NCBI GenBank assembly: GCA_024734495.1 | Contig: JALMQS010000187.1 | Location: 16,554,455-16,618,454 of the forward strand | Length of the DNA: 64,000 bases | Direction: 5' to 3' | From: Forficula auricularia | Lineage: Eukaryota > Arthropoda > Insecta > Dermaptera > Forficulidae | Part shown: positions 10,475 through 21,995 of the stretch, piece after piece | Layout: every line of letters begins with the position of its first letter | How positions within the stretch are numbered: the first letter of the stretch is position 1 | Position numbers and translations under genes: made by a program | The notes under the pieces: generated by a model | Told to the model about the DNA's origin: nothing | The model's input: the letters and a program-made list of their open reading frames with translations, nothing else | Database searches by the model: none

Positions 10475-11120
10475 GGTCTTCAAAATTTTCAATGATAACA
10501 TTTTTAGATTCACACAAATCTAGTATCATATTTCCGAGTAACATTAATATTTCAGGGTCAAAGTCATACTTATAAAATTCTAATACATAACTGCAATTAC
10601 TAGTTTCAGAATGAAAAAATGTTTCAATTTCCTCGAGTCTTTAGAAAACCGATAATCGAAACAGTTGATCACAATATCTAACATTTCGAAATAAATTTCA
10701 GGTTAATAATCACAGGGGCTGGCAAAAACAAAGGGTTTAGCGACATCATAATTTTTGGAGGAATTTTTATAACTTTTGGATGTTTCAGCACTTCGAAATC
10801 AAATTTTGTGATCAATCGCAAAGAATAAATCAAGTTATAAAGTGTATCGAAACCTTCATCAGTTTCAGATAACTTCATAATCTCTGCGACACTATGAAAT
10901 GTGTCGATGGCTTTTTGTAATTGTAAAATGGTAAGAGAAAATTTGGGAAAAATAAATATTGGAACATGTCGTAGTGTGAGAGTTGTTTAATTATTTATCA
11001 AGAAAAAGAAGTGCACTTAGTTTAAGTAGACAAAGGTTCAATCTAAATGACTGTTTGTCGTCAGAGATCAGTTTCAAAGGCTTGGTATTTAATTGCCTTG
11101 TAATTAGCTGGCATCCTCAT
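10475..11120 (-). pseudogene. Decayed non-finger coding block co-duplicated with zinc-finger genes (copy A)
   Basis: The minus strand reads a peptide with ILQLQKAIDTFHSVAEIM, LYNLIYSLRLITKFDFEVL, HPKVIKI, FLPAPVI, STVSIIDFLK, FYKYDFDPEILMLLGN and LCESKNVIIENF. Stops and frameshifts break it. Equivalent blocks follow copies C (36.02-36.6 kb), D (48.19-48.56 kb) and E (55.87-56.12 kb), and substitutions partly keep the reading frame. The leucine-rich helical pattern suggests an alpha-helical repeat protein, but I do not recognise the family. Confidence 0.5.
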
Positions 11121-11153
11121 TTATCTTTTGACCATTTCTGATTTTTATTTAAT

Positions 11154-12347
11154 TTAGTTATTTGTAACAGAAGCAATAGAGTGAATTTTCAAATGATTTT
11201 TGTAGTTGTCCTTCCGTAAAAAACCCTTATTGCAGTGATCACAGAAGAAAGGCTTTTCGTTTTTATGAATTAATAAATGCCTTTTGAGTTTAGACTTTTC
11301 TAAGAAACGCTTATCGCATTGATCACAGAGAAAAGGCTTTTCGCCCGTATGAATTAATAAATGGGTTTTGAGATCACCTTGTCTCGAGAAACGCTTATCA
11401 CATTGATCACAGAGGAAAGGCTTTTCGTCTGTATGAATTAATAAATGCCTTTTGAGTACAGCCTTATTTGAGAAACGTTTACCGCAGTTATCACAGAGGA
11501 AAGGCTTTTCGCCTGAATGAAATAATAAATGACTTTTTAGTAGAGTCTCTATTTGAGAAACGATCATTGCATTGATCACAGACGAAAGGCTTTTCGCCTG
11601 TATGAATTAATAAATGCGTTTTAAGTCTAGTTATATCATAGAAACGCTTATCGCATTGATCACAGAGGAAAGGCTTTTCGCCTGTATGAATTAATAAATG
11701 CCTTTTGAGACTAGACTTTTCAGAGAAACGCTTATCGCAGTGTTCACAGAAGAAAGGCTTTTCGCCTGTATGGATAATCAAATGCTTTTTGAGAGATGCT
11801 TTTTCTGAGAAATCCTTATTGCAGTAATCACAGACGAAAAGTTTTTCCCCTGTATGAATAACAGAATGAATTTTGAGTTCACTATATGTTGAGAAACGAT
11901 TATCGCATTGATTACAGACGAAAGGCTTTTCGCCTGTATGAATTAATAAATGCATTTTGAGACTAGTCTTTTTTGTAAAACATTTATCGCAGTAAACACA
12001 GACGATAGACTGTTTTCCTGTATCTTTGTTATTAGAATGAGTTCCCAAATATTGGTTGGTTCGTTTTGATTTAAATTTTTCGGGTTCGTTATGACAGGAT
12101 AAAGAGGGTTTTACTTCATGACATGGATTATGAGTGGTCAATTTGGAAGCCTTCTTCCTCTGCGGAGTCATGTCAATAAGAGGTTCCGGTTTGGTTTCAA
12201 CACTGAATTTAAGATCCCTCACATGACTTGTGAAGAGTACTTCTTCTGAATGGCCTTCCTGTTTATGTCTTTCGAAATCAGACAATGATAGGAATCCAGA
12301 AAAACATTCCTCACAGAAATAGTCTTCAGTAGTTTCAGTAGTTTTGT
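11154..12347 (-). pseudogene. Zinc-finger paralogue copy A, finger exon (1-nt frameshift)
   Basis: This exon begins after a TTTTTTCCAG acceptor with ACAAAACTACTG. It encodes an atypical finger (CEEC...H-x4-H), a polar linker, then ten C2H2 fingers of pattern F-x-C-x2-C-x3-F-x5-L-x2-H-x3-H joined by HTGEKPF linkers. One extra base near 11541, in finger 6, shifts the frame, so the reading splits into 12285-11491 and 11579-11154. Removing that base in calculation gives 461 codons, exactly the length of copy C. The stop follows IHSIASVTNN. As a family such proteins bind DNA in the nucleus; targets are unknown. It is either a recent pseudogene or a base-call error. Confidence 0.85.
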
Positions 12348-12672
12348 CTGGAAAAAAATGAATATATTGACAAGATTATATTAGAGAAAAAATTTATAAT
12401 AAAAGAGAAAATAATTTGTAATTTTCGGCTATTGTAAATTGTGAAATCATTTATTAATATCATTAGATGGGTGGTATATAGTGTGCTAGGCAATTAATTT
12501 TGCATTCATTGATCAATAAAAAAATTAATACTAAAATATTATAAAAATGTAATCTCTTGAATGTCCTAATGGTCTCCGAGATGGAGGACAAAGGGAGAAA
12601 GTATTATTTTCATTTAAATTAGAATTTATAGGAGAATTCTCCTAAGTTTATTAATCACATGAATGAACTTAC

Positions 12673-12816
12673 CATCAGCTGATGTATTTGTTCTTAATTG
12701 AAATTTCATTTTTAAAAAAAAATGTAATTTTCTATGTATACATTTATTTTGATGTTTGTTCAGAAATTCTTCACTAATGAACATAGTCATGCATCCAGTA
12801 CACAAGAAATGAGGCC
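12673..12816 (-). CDS. Exon 2 of zinc-finger copy A
   Basis: A 144-bp exon between acceptor TTTTACAG and donor GATG/GTAAGT, phase 1 on both sides. It encodes PHFLCTGCMTMF...NKHQNKC, a C-x2-C-x12-H-x3-C finger, then a basic stretch and RTNTSAD. All five copies of this exon are exactly 144 bp. Intron 2 is 325 bp here. Confidence 0.8.
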
Positions 12817-13245
12817 CTGTAAAAGATAAAATTGCAATTTTTCTTATTAATAAATCTCTAAAGCCCCCATGGACAATAGCGAGGTAAAATCCAGCCAAAA
12901 TGAATTAAAATGAACCAATTCGGAATTGATTCGAATAATTAAATTTCTATATATGGGCCATTCCATGCAAAATCGACCACTTTTGAAAAAAAAAAAAAAT
13001 TTCAAAAATGTCAAACTTAAAAAAAATGAATGATTTTTTCAGAAAAACTGAATAATGTTATTGAATATGAAGGTGATGATTTTTTGGTATTTTTTTGTAA
13101 GTCCTGGGCATCAAGGAAAGATGATCACGTGGAAGTTACGGAATAAAAATAAATAATTAAAAAGAAATTAAATAAATGGTTTAATAATAAAGTGTTTGGG
13201 GCTCGATAATGGCCTTCGTGCTCCGTTGCCAGTGTTTCCGTATTA

Positions 13246-14048
13246 ATTAATAGTAGAGATGGAACTTTTCTTTGAGGTGTTGCGGAAATTGATTATTTAC
13301 TTGTTGGTGAGTAATAAGAAAACAGTCTTAAGTGTAGGACACATCAATGTGTGATGGTGTTTATTGGTGAACAAAATACTATACATATTTTTGTTTCTGG
13401 CTGTTGGCCCTTCTTCAGCACCTAAGGAGTACAGAAATTTGTTTAGTGTGTGATCTGTTGTCCTTTTACATTATAATTGTCATGGTAACAATTTTTCAGC
13501 AAAATTGCCTTTGGCATTATAATTATATATACATTCATAAAAGTAAAATAAGTGTGCTTTTCACACACAGGACCAAATTGTATATAATTACATCTCAGCA
13601 GTGTCAAAAATCAATTGGGGGCTCCATTCTAACTACATAGTTAATGAATTGCCTACATTTTCCAAGCCATGGACCTTTTCTATTTTCGAAAAGGCAAAAA
13701 ATGTGTAACATAGAGTGCTGATAAGGTAGAATTAAATGTTATTTTGTGTTCATCTCTCTTTTTTCTCGTAATTAGAAACATGCCAAAGGCAATTTTGCTG
13801 AAAAATTGTTACCATGACAATTATAATGTAAAAGGACAACAGATCACACACTAAACAAATTTCTGTACTCCTTAGGTGCTGAAGAAGGGCCAACAGCCAG
13901 AAACAAAAATATGTATATTTTGTTCACCAATAAACACCATCACACATTGATGTTTTAAGTCCTACACTTAAGACTGTTTTCTTATTACTCACCAACAAGT
14001 AAATAATCAATTTCCACAACACCTCAAAGAAAAGTTCCATCTCTACTA
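13246..14048. repeat. Palindromic Penelope-like terminal repeat pair
   Basis: Arms of about 265-275 bp (13246-13519 and 13787-14048) are nearly perfect inverted copies around a spacer of about 265 bp. Each arm carries a CTGAAGA box, a short GGC/GCC helix and AGAAAC (CTGAAGA at 13879-13885 on plus and 13412-13418 on minus), the layout of a degenerate hammerhead motif like those in Penelope-like terminal repeats. No RT is present. Assignment rests on motif order and on the inverted-terminal layout known for these elements. Confidence 0.55.
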
Positions 14049-14171
14049 TAAATGATTTAATATAAAAAAAATAGTTTTAAATAATCAAATAATAATAATA
14101 AAAAGAACAAAAAAATAAACTAATATATTTCAGACACTATTTATTTGAATAGAGGAAATTTGATAATTTAA

Positions 14172-14990
14172 ATTTTTTTTTATGATAATGATGAGAGAAG
14201 GAGTTACACCAAAAAGGTGCAACCCCTAAAGGCCTGGAGTTGGCCCCTCCATCGTGAAAAGAAGAGAAAGAATTTTATGGGTTGGGCGGGGGTCGAAGGT
14301 ATCTGTGGATACGGGTCTTAAATAGCTGAAAGTTATAAGTCGCGGGAAAGATGGTAGCAGGGAGCGAGTTCCAGTCTCTGGAGGTCATAGGGACAAAAGA
14401 GTTGGCGAAAGCGCTTGTTCGACTTTTATCCAATTTGACAGCGAAGGGGTGCTGAACGTTAGAAAACCGCGTGTTTCTCGTAAAGAGGGCATTAGGGGGG
14501 ATAATTGAGTTCAGCTCGACTGAACAGGCACCATGATAGTATCTGTAGTACAGGGAAAGAGCAGAAACGGTTCTTCGGTGAGCTAGGAGTCGAGTGAGTT
14601 GGTTAGAGCCGGGTCTTCTATTAGTTTAATTGCTCGCTTCTGAATTGCATCCAGTGTAGCAAGAGAATGCTTGGATGCACCCCTCCACAGATGAGAGCCA
14701 TATTCGAGACAGGGACGAATTTGAGCCTTATACAGCATAAGAAGTTGACTGGGAGTATAACAGCGTCTAGACCTAAATAGGAGACCAAGCTTGCGCGCTG
14801 CAGCTTTAGCAGTGGTTGAGATATGGTCATTCCATGAAAAGGTCAGACCCTAGAGTTACGCCTAGCATTGAAATTTTATCCCTGAATTCTAGTGAGTTTG
14901 AGTCGAATGATATGTTTGGGAAGTTTCTGTCGACGCGCCTAGAAATAAGGCAACACTGAGTTTTCCCTACATTGAAGTTAACTAAGATCG
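14172..14990 (-). pseudogene. CR1/jockey-like LINE 3' fragment (copy 3, diverged)
   Basis: The minus strand encodes ISMLGVTLGSDLSWNDHI, LFRSRRCYTPSQLL, YKAQIRPCLEYGSHLW and LDAIQKRAIKLI, then decays with frameshifts. It is the same family as 3364-4100, but clearly older. A short T run (14173-14181) marks the poly(A) end. Upstream, QCCLISRR reads from the same ORF. Confidence 0.8.
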
Positions 14991-14994
14991 TAGC

Positions 14995-15310
14995 TATACT
15001 TTATCCAAAATTCATTTAATGATCGATTCTCATTTAATATTTGAGAAATAACAATTCTAGATTGGATTTTTGACGTTTCGATTATTATTGGTAACAATTG
15101 CTGAAGACATGGAGAAATTGAAAAAAATAACGATCCATTCTCATCTATTACTAGAGGAATAACCTTATTGCATTCCATTTTTGATGTTTTGACTATTAGT
15201 GGCAACCTCTAACACAAGCTTGAGATTGATTACCAAAAAGAATTTAGTCTTTTTGATTTTAAGCCGATTCTTCCACGTTTTCAGTAGTCTTCAGCAAAGG
15301 TAACGTATAA
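14995..15310. repeat. Fragment of the 8.2-9.6 kb palindrome family
   Basis: It contains atgatcgattctcatttaat, tttttgacgtttcg, ggtaacaattgctgaagaca and tagaggaataaccttattgc, all landmarks of the 115-bp unit at 8.3-9.1 kb. Confidence 0.75.
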
Positions 15311-16030
15311 GAAAACAACGCAGTTGCTATGGTTACTTATAATCTTTCCTCCCAAATTTTTAGCATTTCACAGAGAGAGCCTATCCATTCTTACTTAAGC
15401 AAGGTTAAATCAGCTATATAAAACGATCAATTGAATAAATGTTAAAGAATTTAAAAGTACTATCTTACTTTATAGCTAGAGTAAAGTACTTTAAAATATA
15501 ATTTTACTAAAAACATTGTTTATCCATTTTTGTCGATCCAAAGGTATTTAATTAGGATATTAAATTTGATCAAAATTGGTCCAGTCATTTTCAAGATATT
15601 TAGAAAAAATTACTGAAATAAAGTACTAATGTTTGGGGGCCGATAGGTACCAAAAACTAATCAGCGCTTCGTTTTGTTAAAAGAATGGTAGGTTTTCAAT
15701 TTCATTTCAATCGGTGCAACGGTGTGAAGAAAAAATCGTGGACGGAATAAACTATAACATCCATACATCTGCACAGACTAAATGAAAAAATCGCACTTTT
15801 TGGCCTCTCGACGAGACCCCATGTAATTTTTGGCAAAACAGTCACGTGTTAAAATTCAATCTAATTGAATACTACAATTTGTGACTTTAATTGACACTAT
15901 GGGTTCCGTAGTCTTTACCTGAGGACCCTTTGAAGTCTCGCTTGCCGCGAGACCGATTACGATACTTTACCCATAAGTTTCAGAAAAATTGAAAGAGGTC
16001 GGGGTCAAAAGTGGTCGATTTGGCATGGAG
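15311..16030. other. No recognisable gene
   Basis: Mixed-composition sequence up to the right inverted end of the composite insertion. No coding or repeat similarity noted. Confidence 0.35.
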
Positions 16031-16039
16031 GCACCATAT

Positions 16040-16905
16040 ATATTCTAATGAATAGCAAAACTGAACGTTTTACAAGTTTATTATAATTAATAACGAGTGA
16101 ATTATAATATAATTAAAAATAAATTCATGAAATATAACCACCTGTTCAAGATTTGGATTCTGATCCATTCGAGGTAAAAGAATGAATTTTTTACTAATCA
16201 ACTGTTTAATTGATAACAATAATAATAAATTAACAATGTTCAATATAGATGACAATTAATTATTGAATAAACAAAGAAAACATTTTATTTATATTCATTG
16301 ACAGAGGAAACTAACCTGTATAAATTGGATAATTCTGATTTATGATTGCAATTTCAGCCATTATGAATAGATTTTCTCCAAGTTCCAACAAACAATTAAA
16401 CGATTATAATATTGAATGGAATGTTTTTTTAATTTAATAAAACTATGTACTTGAAAATTAGTAGATTGGAAAAGTAGCAGTATTAGTAGTAGTAGGTTTT
16501 GATTGGCCTCCAATCTTTCGAGAATTTAGCCACGGGTTTTGCTATTTATTTATCTACAATGCAGCCAACTTAGATTTTTAAGTTATTTTCTTCCGCAAAG
16601 ATAAAGAGCGCGTTATTTAAATGAATTTTATTCTTTTTTAGCATCTCTATTAAATTTTCATTCTCTGATTTAAAAACATCCTAGCTATTCCTGAGATTGG
16701 TAAAGTAATGAAATCTAAGACATAAATAAAGAATGTGAGAAATAAATGTTATAAAATAAAATATTATATAAAAAAAAGAATTTTACAATAAATCCGCCAG
16801 ATGTCAGGGCACCCAATGTAAAACGTCCTGCCTAATTTTTAAATACTCAGTCTGTTCGCTAATGAATAATTTTGTTTTTCAATAAAATTCAATTCGTAAG
16901 GTATT
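16040..16905 (-). repeat. Zinc-finger array 5' unit, copy A
   Basis: Matches the units at 2.3, 29.6, 44.85 and 52.95 kb. It contains exon 1 (16316-16361) and the conserved MDQNPNLEQ-like reading at about 16150-16180. 16440-16740 holds an insertion absent from the other copies. Confidence 0.7.
16316..16361 (-). CDS. Exon 1 of zinc-finger copy A
   Basis: The minus strand gives MAEIAIINQNYPIYT and one base, then donor GTTAGT. It joins in phase 1 to exon 2 at 12816 across a 3.5-kb intron that holds the composite insertion. Confidence 0.65.
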
Positions 16906-16911
16906 CAGGAG

Positions 16912-17164
16912 CAAGGGCGGATCAGGAATTTTTATAGGGGGGGGGGGGGTGAATGTATATAAGGTGCCCGATTTATATAAGATCTACTTTTATCTCGGAA
17001 GTGTGTCGCGATCGAATTGTCCAAGCGGGTTAGGAGGGGGGTCAGAACGCCCCCCACACCATATATAGAACTTTATTTTCAAATTTACAAATTTTTCTGC
17101 CAGGCACGGGCCTCTATGGGGGGGGGGCGATCGCCCCTCCGCGCCCACCCTGGATCCGCCCTTG
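16912..17164. mobile_element. hAT MITE, CAAGGGCGGATC family (copy 2)
   Basis: A perfect 8-bp target duplication TTCAGGAG flanks it (16904-16911 and 17165-17172). Ends are CAAGGGCGGATCAGG and the inverted CAAGGGCGGATCCAGG. The interior shares cgatcgaattgtccaagcgg with the other copies and is non-coding. Confidence 0.9.
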
Positions 17165-17172
17165 TTCAGGAG

Positions 17173-17834
17173 GGGCGCTTTTGGAATTGTATTAGCACAA
17201 AAAATCGATACCCAAGACTATAGAGATTGCAACTTTTTGGTGCAACTTCTTATTGTATTAGTATCATTATAAACAAAAAATTAAATATATAAAAATATCT
17301 CCCAACAAAAACCAGTGTTCATTAAACTATTGTTTTGGTATTATTTTAACATTTTTTTTTTTTAAGTCAGAGAAATAGTGAATATAAGCTGATGATGAAA
17401 AAGTATGAAATTTTACATTTATGTGAATTAAAAGGAAGCTCTAACCAAATAAACATCATCTAGTCTCTATTTTGATCCTATAAAACGGAGATAAGAGAAT
17501 AGTTCAAAAATTAGTCTACGGAATTTCTAATTCACATAGAGAAAGTCTTCCTACGACCAGTCGATTATTTTGATGAATTAATTCAATTGAGAATTGATGA
17601 AAAGATAGCCAGGGCCGTCGAGAGAAAATACGGGCCTGAGGCATTATAAATAAATAAAATGATAATTTGTGAAAGCATATATGTGATTGTGATAGTATGA
17701 TTTGGATGCAGGGTTTTTCTTTACCAAAAAGAGATCAACATTTTGTCATTATGTATTCAGTACTTATTTATATAAGTCAAAGTATGATAAAGCTGTTTTG
17801 AGCGAATATAAAAGATGAGAATTACAATTTTTTT
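17173..17834. other. Non-coding; contains a block shared with 55.35-55.86 kb
   Basis: 17465-17600 matches 55355-55423 plus 55780-55860 (gagaatagttcaaaaatta; agaaagtcttcctacgacca). This copy is uninterrupted, while at 55.4 kb a solo LTR splits it. Nothing coding is seen. Confidence 0.55.
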
Positions 17835-18190
17835 TCTTTAAGGTAGTTGTTTCACCATATGGGTTTTCTTAGGATTTTTTTTGAAATTTAGACAAATTAT
17901 TATTTAAATACTGGTGGCAAAACAAAATTTATGAACATTACAGTTCCGGAGATATTAAATTTCAAAGATAGAATTTTTCTGACTCTTATAGTACATTACA
18001 CTATACGGGATATCGGAAAGATTACATATATATTTAATTATAATTAAGAAACACTTCTTACCATGGTTATAAAAAACTATACCTACATTAAACAATAACT
18101 AATACATTTTTCTAAGTAAATTTTAATTCATAGTTAAAACACAGTTTCTGAAATAATAATGAATTTATAATGAAAAATGTATAATTACAA
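17835..18190. repeat. Arm fragment of the large palindromic repeat
   Basis: Shares ttctttaaggtagttgtttc, ttccggagatattaaattt and ttaattataattaagaaac with 19163-19500, 19640-19990, 31100-31497 and, inverted, 20630-21000. Confidence 0.75.
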
Positions 18191-18327
18191 TTAAATTCCC
18201 ATATATTTCCAGGTTGCATTAAATTCCTGATAATTCCAGGTAATCCAGGTCTGTGGCCACCCTAGTATTATGTATAGAATAGTTGATAGAAAAATAAATA
18301 GATATCCATAGAAATAATTTTAAGGAA

Positions 18328-18505
18328 TGTAATTGGATGTTGATGAAAAGTCACGGTGGTTGTAGAAAATAAGACTATAGAGTTTTATTATTTTACATTT
18401 ATTTGTTAAACAGGTTGTTAAACAGGTTTAACAAATAAAATGTAAAATAATAAAACTCATAGTCTATTTTGCATACCGTGAACTAACTTTCATCAACATC
18501 CAATT
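18328..18505. repeat. Short palindrome, arms of about 75-80 bp
   Basis: The left arm (ggatgttgatgaaa ... ttttacatttatttgttaaa) is inverted at 18425-18505 (tttaacaaataaaatgtaaa ... tttcatcaacatcc). The centre is a repeat of aacaggttgtt. It could fold into a long hairpin. Confidence 0.8.
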
Positions 18506-18529
18506 ATATTTATACCAGTCCGTCTCCTA

Positions 18530-19160
18530 AAGAAAATCTCTATCAATTTTAAGGAAATTTTGATATATAAATATTTAAAAATTGAAATTTTAATAAAATT
18601 AATAACAAAACTAAAAGCTTCAACAGCTTCATTACTAATATAAATATTTTAATTGATAAACAATCAGATTCTATATATATCCCTAATATATTATTTTTAT
18701 TTGATGATCATGAAAGCGCTGCCTAATTGATCCCACATATTGTTTATATTTATAAATATAAACAATGATCAATGAATGAGATATACCGTATCTCTTTTTA
18801 GTCAAATTATCATTTCTTTATAATTGAAGATAAAAATTACGCAAATAGAGACTGGAGGAATGAGAGTTACTGGAAATTTATAAAAAAAAAATCTAACACC
18901 CGATGCTACAGTAGTAGTTATTAAAAAAAAATATTGGAGAATATGCGAGGCCCTTTTACAAAAGAGAAAGCACGAAAGGTAAGTATTAGATAATACAGAA
19001 TTTTTATCGTCATTAAAATTAAACCATTGTAATATTTATTTATATTGTATTTACGTATGAAATCATTTAGATCACAAAACTAAGTATCCACAATAATAAT
19101 AAATAAATGTGTATCATTTATGAGGAAATTTAAATTTGTTAGATTCACGGATGGTGGTTT
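18530..19160. repeat. Upstream segment of array unit, shared with 30480-31110
   Basis: Near-identical to 30480-31110 (shared: ctaaaagcttcaacagcttc, gatcatgaaagcgctgccta, gatataccgtatctcttttt). No ORF is conserved. It lies upstream of the zinc-finger first exons in both units, so it may include promoter sequence, but that is inference. Confidence 0.55.
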
Positions 19161-19162
19161 TC

Positions 19163-21000
19163 TCTTTAAGGTAATTGTTTCACCATATGGATTTTCTTAG
19201 AATTTTTTAAAATTTAGACAGATTATTAGATATTTAAATACTTCTGCATCGATTGGTGGCAAAACGAAGTTTATGAACAATTTAGTTCCTGAGATATTAA
19301 ATTAAGAGAGAGTTTTTCAGACTCTTATACATTGCACGATATCGGAAAGTTTACAAACATATTTAATTATAATTAAGAAACTCTTCTTACCACTGTTATA
19401 AAAAACTAAACCAACATTATACAATAACTAATACATTATTTAAGAAAATTTTAATTCATAGTTACAACACAGTTTCTGAGATAATAATGAATAAATAACG
19501 AAAAATTTACACTAAAAACAAGCTGGCAACAACGCTTTTATTTAACCTAAAAAGTGGGTTAGCTCTAGTACTTTTTTGACGTTTTTTCGCTTCAGCCATT
19601 GTCGCAACAGCTTTCAATCGGTTATTAAGAACTTTTTGTTTAATAAATCTTCCAGATTATTATTTAAATACTTCTGCATAGATTGGTGGCAAAACGAAAT
19701 TTATGAACAATATTGCTCCGGAAATATTAAATTAAGAGAGTTTTTCAGAGTTTCTTATACATTGCACTATACGGGATATCGGAAAATTTACATACATATT
19801 CAATTATAATTAAGAAACTCTTCTTACAATAGTTATGAAAAACTAAACCAACATTAAACAATAACCAATACATTTTTCGAAGAATATTTTAATTCATAAT
19901 TACAACACAGTTTCTGAGATAATAATGAATTTATAATGAAAAATGTATAATAAAAAATTTACACTAAAAACAAGCTGGCAACAATGCATTTATTTAACTT
20001 AAAAAGTGGGTTAACTTTGGTAATTTTTTGACGTTTTTTTCGCTTCAGCCATTGTCGCAACAACTTTTAATCGCTTATTAATAACTTTTTGTTTTATAAA
20101 TCGACCTTTATAATGTATTTTATCTGTCATTTCTATGATAAAATATATACAAGCCTGGACACTTTTGTCCGTCTATTGATTTAAAAATAAAAAAATAAAA
20201 ATAAAAAAATTCGTGATTGAATCAAATGTAGAAAACAAGACATTGTTGCAAGATTTGTCAAACGAGCACGGGATAGGCTAGTGGTGGTAGATAAAGAGCA
20301 AAAAGTTTTAGGCTTATGATTTATGAATCCTTATTGTCTGTTCTATATACTCTACCTAAGCCCAAAACTTTTTGTGGTTTATGTACCACCACTAGCCAAT
20401 CCCCTGCTCGTTTGACAAATTTGGCACCATTGTAAGAGATTGAATATTTTTATATTAAAATGACAGATAAAATACATTTTAAATTTCTATAAAAATCGTT
20501 TTGTTATTTTTTAACAAATGTAATCCACGCCTACGTTACACCTTATGAAAATTTTAATTTCGAAAAAATCTAGCGCTACATCTTTCGCTGGTTAAATAAA
20601 TGCGCTGTTGCCAAATTGTTTTTAGTGTAAATTTTTTTATACAATTTTCATTATCTATTCCTTATTTTCTCAGAAACTGTGTTGTAACTATGAATCAAAA
20701 TTGTCTTAAAATATGTATTGGTTATTGTTTAATGTTGGTTTAGTTTTTTATAACCATGGTAAGAAGAGTTTCTTAATTATAATTAAATATATGTATGTAA
20801 ACTTTCCGATATCCCGTATAGTGCAATGTATAAGAGTGAAAAACTCTATCTTTGGAATTTAATATCTCCGGAACTATATTGTTCATAAATTTCGTTTTCC
20901 CACCAATCGATGCAGAAGTATTTAAATAATAATCTGTATAAATTTCAAAAAAATCCTAAGAAAACGCATTCGGCGGAACAACTACCTTAACAGGGTGGCC
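19163..21000. repeat. Large palindromic repeat centred near 20.33 kb
   Basis: The left side has two tandem partial arms (19163-19640 and 19640-20120). The right side (20460-21000) is the inverse (ccatggtaagaagagtttct; ccgatatcccgtatagtgc). The centre is a second inverted pair, caaacgagcacgggata at 20259 and its inverse tatcccctgctcgtttg-like at 20390. The right end runs into acagggtggcca, resembling a hAT-type terminus. No protein is encoded. Confidence 0.75.
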
Positions 21001-21460
21001 ATTTAAACACAATTTTCAAATTCCGGTCAAAAAACAATAAATAAATACAAAGATATTATTTAGCAACTAAATAAATATTTTTTGAATTGAAATTAATTAA
21101 TTTGTTTAATTTACAAATTTTGTATCAAAGAAAAGGGGGCTAAATTTCTTATGCAGACAGACGCCTCTTACCCGCCCTGTGGGTCCTAAAAAGGTCTTAC
21201 CTCTTATTATTTACCCTTAAAATCCACCTGTAAAGATATCTTTCTTACGAGGCCTTTATAAAAGCAGGTGTTATTGTGATTAAAAATTCGGCCGTAGACA
21301 AGTACCGTTTATGACGGGGGGGGGGATATTACAAAAAATATTTATTGTACATTAATATGAACTAAATATATATTTATTAAAATTTTACATATATTTTAAA
21401 TGAACAAATTTGAATATGATTGTATCATTAGAATATATTATTAACGTTAAAATAATATGG
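21001..21460. other. No recognisable gene
   Basis: AT-rich, with a G run at 21319-21327. No coding similarity is seen until the mariner remnant begins near 21460. The expected 3' end of mariner is not found here. Confidence 0.35.
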
Positions 21461-21461
21461 T

Positions 21462-21905
21462 GAAACAGCACTTTGTTCTTTTGCATGTGGGGCAGTTTTT
21501 TCTTGATTTCTGCACTCAATCGATCCAATAATGCCATGTAATATTCACTATTGATAGTTTTGCCTTTCTCAAGATAATCAATTAATAAAATTCCACCGCG
21601 TCCCAAAATACGAATGCCAAAATCTTGTCAACCGACTTTTGAGTTTTTGGTCGCTTTGGACGACTTTCATCGGCTGCTGTCCACTCAGCTGACGATCTTT
21701 TTGATTCAGGCATGTAGTGGTGGATCCATGTTTCATCTATTGTCACAGACCGACGCAAGAAATCTTTTTTATTTCACTTGAACGGCTCCAAACAGCACTC
21801 TGTCGACGCGTTGTTGTTTGTGGTCCGGTGTGAGCAAACGCGGCACCCACTTCGAAATCAACTTGCGCATGCCCAAATTTTCATGTAAAATTGTATATTT
21901 AAGAT
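21462..21905 (-). pseudogene. Mariner transposase, C-terminal part (split gene)
   Basis: The minus strand gives ILHENLGMRKLISKWVPRLL, then TPDHKQQRVD, VTIDETWIHHY (with the first catalytic Asp), PKTQKSVDKILAFVFWDA (second catalytic Asp) and GKTINSEYYMALLDRL. It decays after KVLFHH, losing the third acidic residue. Frame breaks are present. Its N-terminal half lies at 25796-26073 on the same strand: an insert of about 3.9 kb has been placed between the helix-turn-helix and catalytic domains. Confidence 0.85.
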
Positions 21906-21906
21906 T

Positions 21907-21965
<59 letters not shown>

Positions 21966-21995
21966 ATTTGTGTGTATATGCATGTATATATATAT
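21906..21995. repeat. (TA)n/(TG)n microsatellite at insertion edge
   Basis: About 40 bp of pure TA followed by TG-rich and TA repeats. A similar TA/TG tract (25605-25670) lies at the other side of the FAM50-RTE insert, so the insertion may have landed in, or created, this tract. Confidence 0.7.

Larger units (their letters stand above)
12955..16034. mobile_element. Composite 3.1-kb insertion with about 30-bp inverted ends in intron 1 of copy A
   Basis: The left end reads atatatgggccattccatgc, then aaaatcgaccactttt. The right end is its inverted counterpart, with one-base differences (aaaagtggtcgatttggcat, then ggaggcaccatatata). Flanking TATATA suggests an AT target. Inside are a palindromic Penelope-like piece, a LINE end and palindrome fragments. 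No transposase for these ends is seen. Confidence 0.55.
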
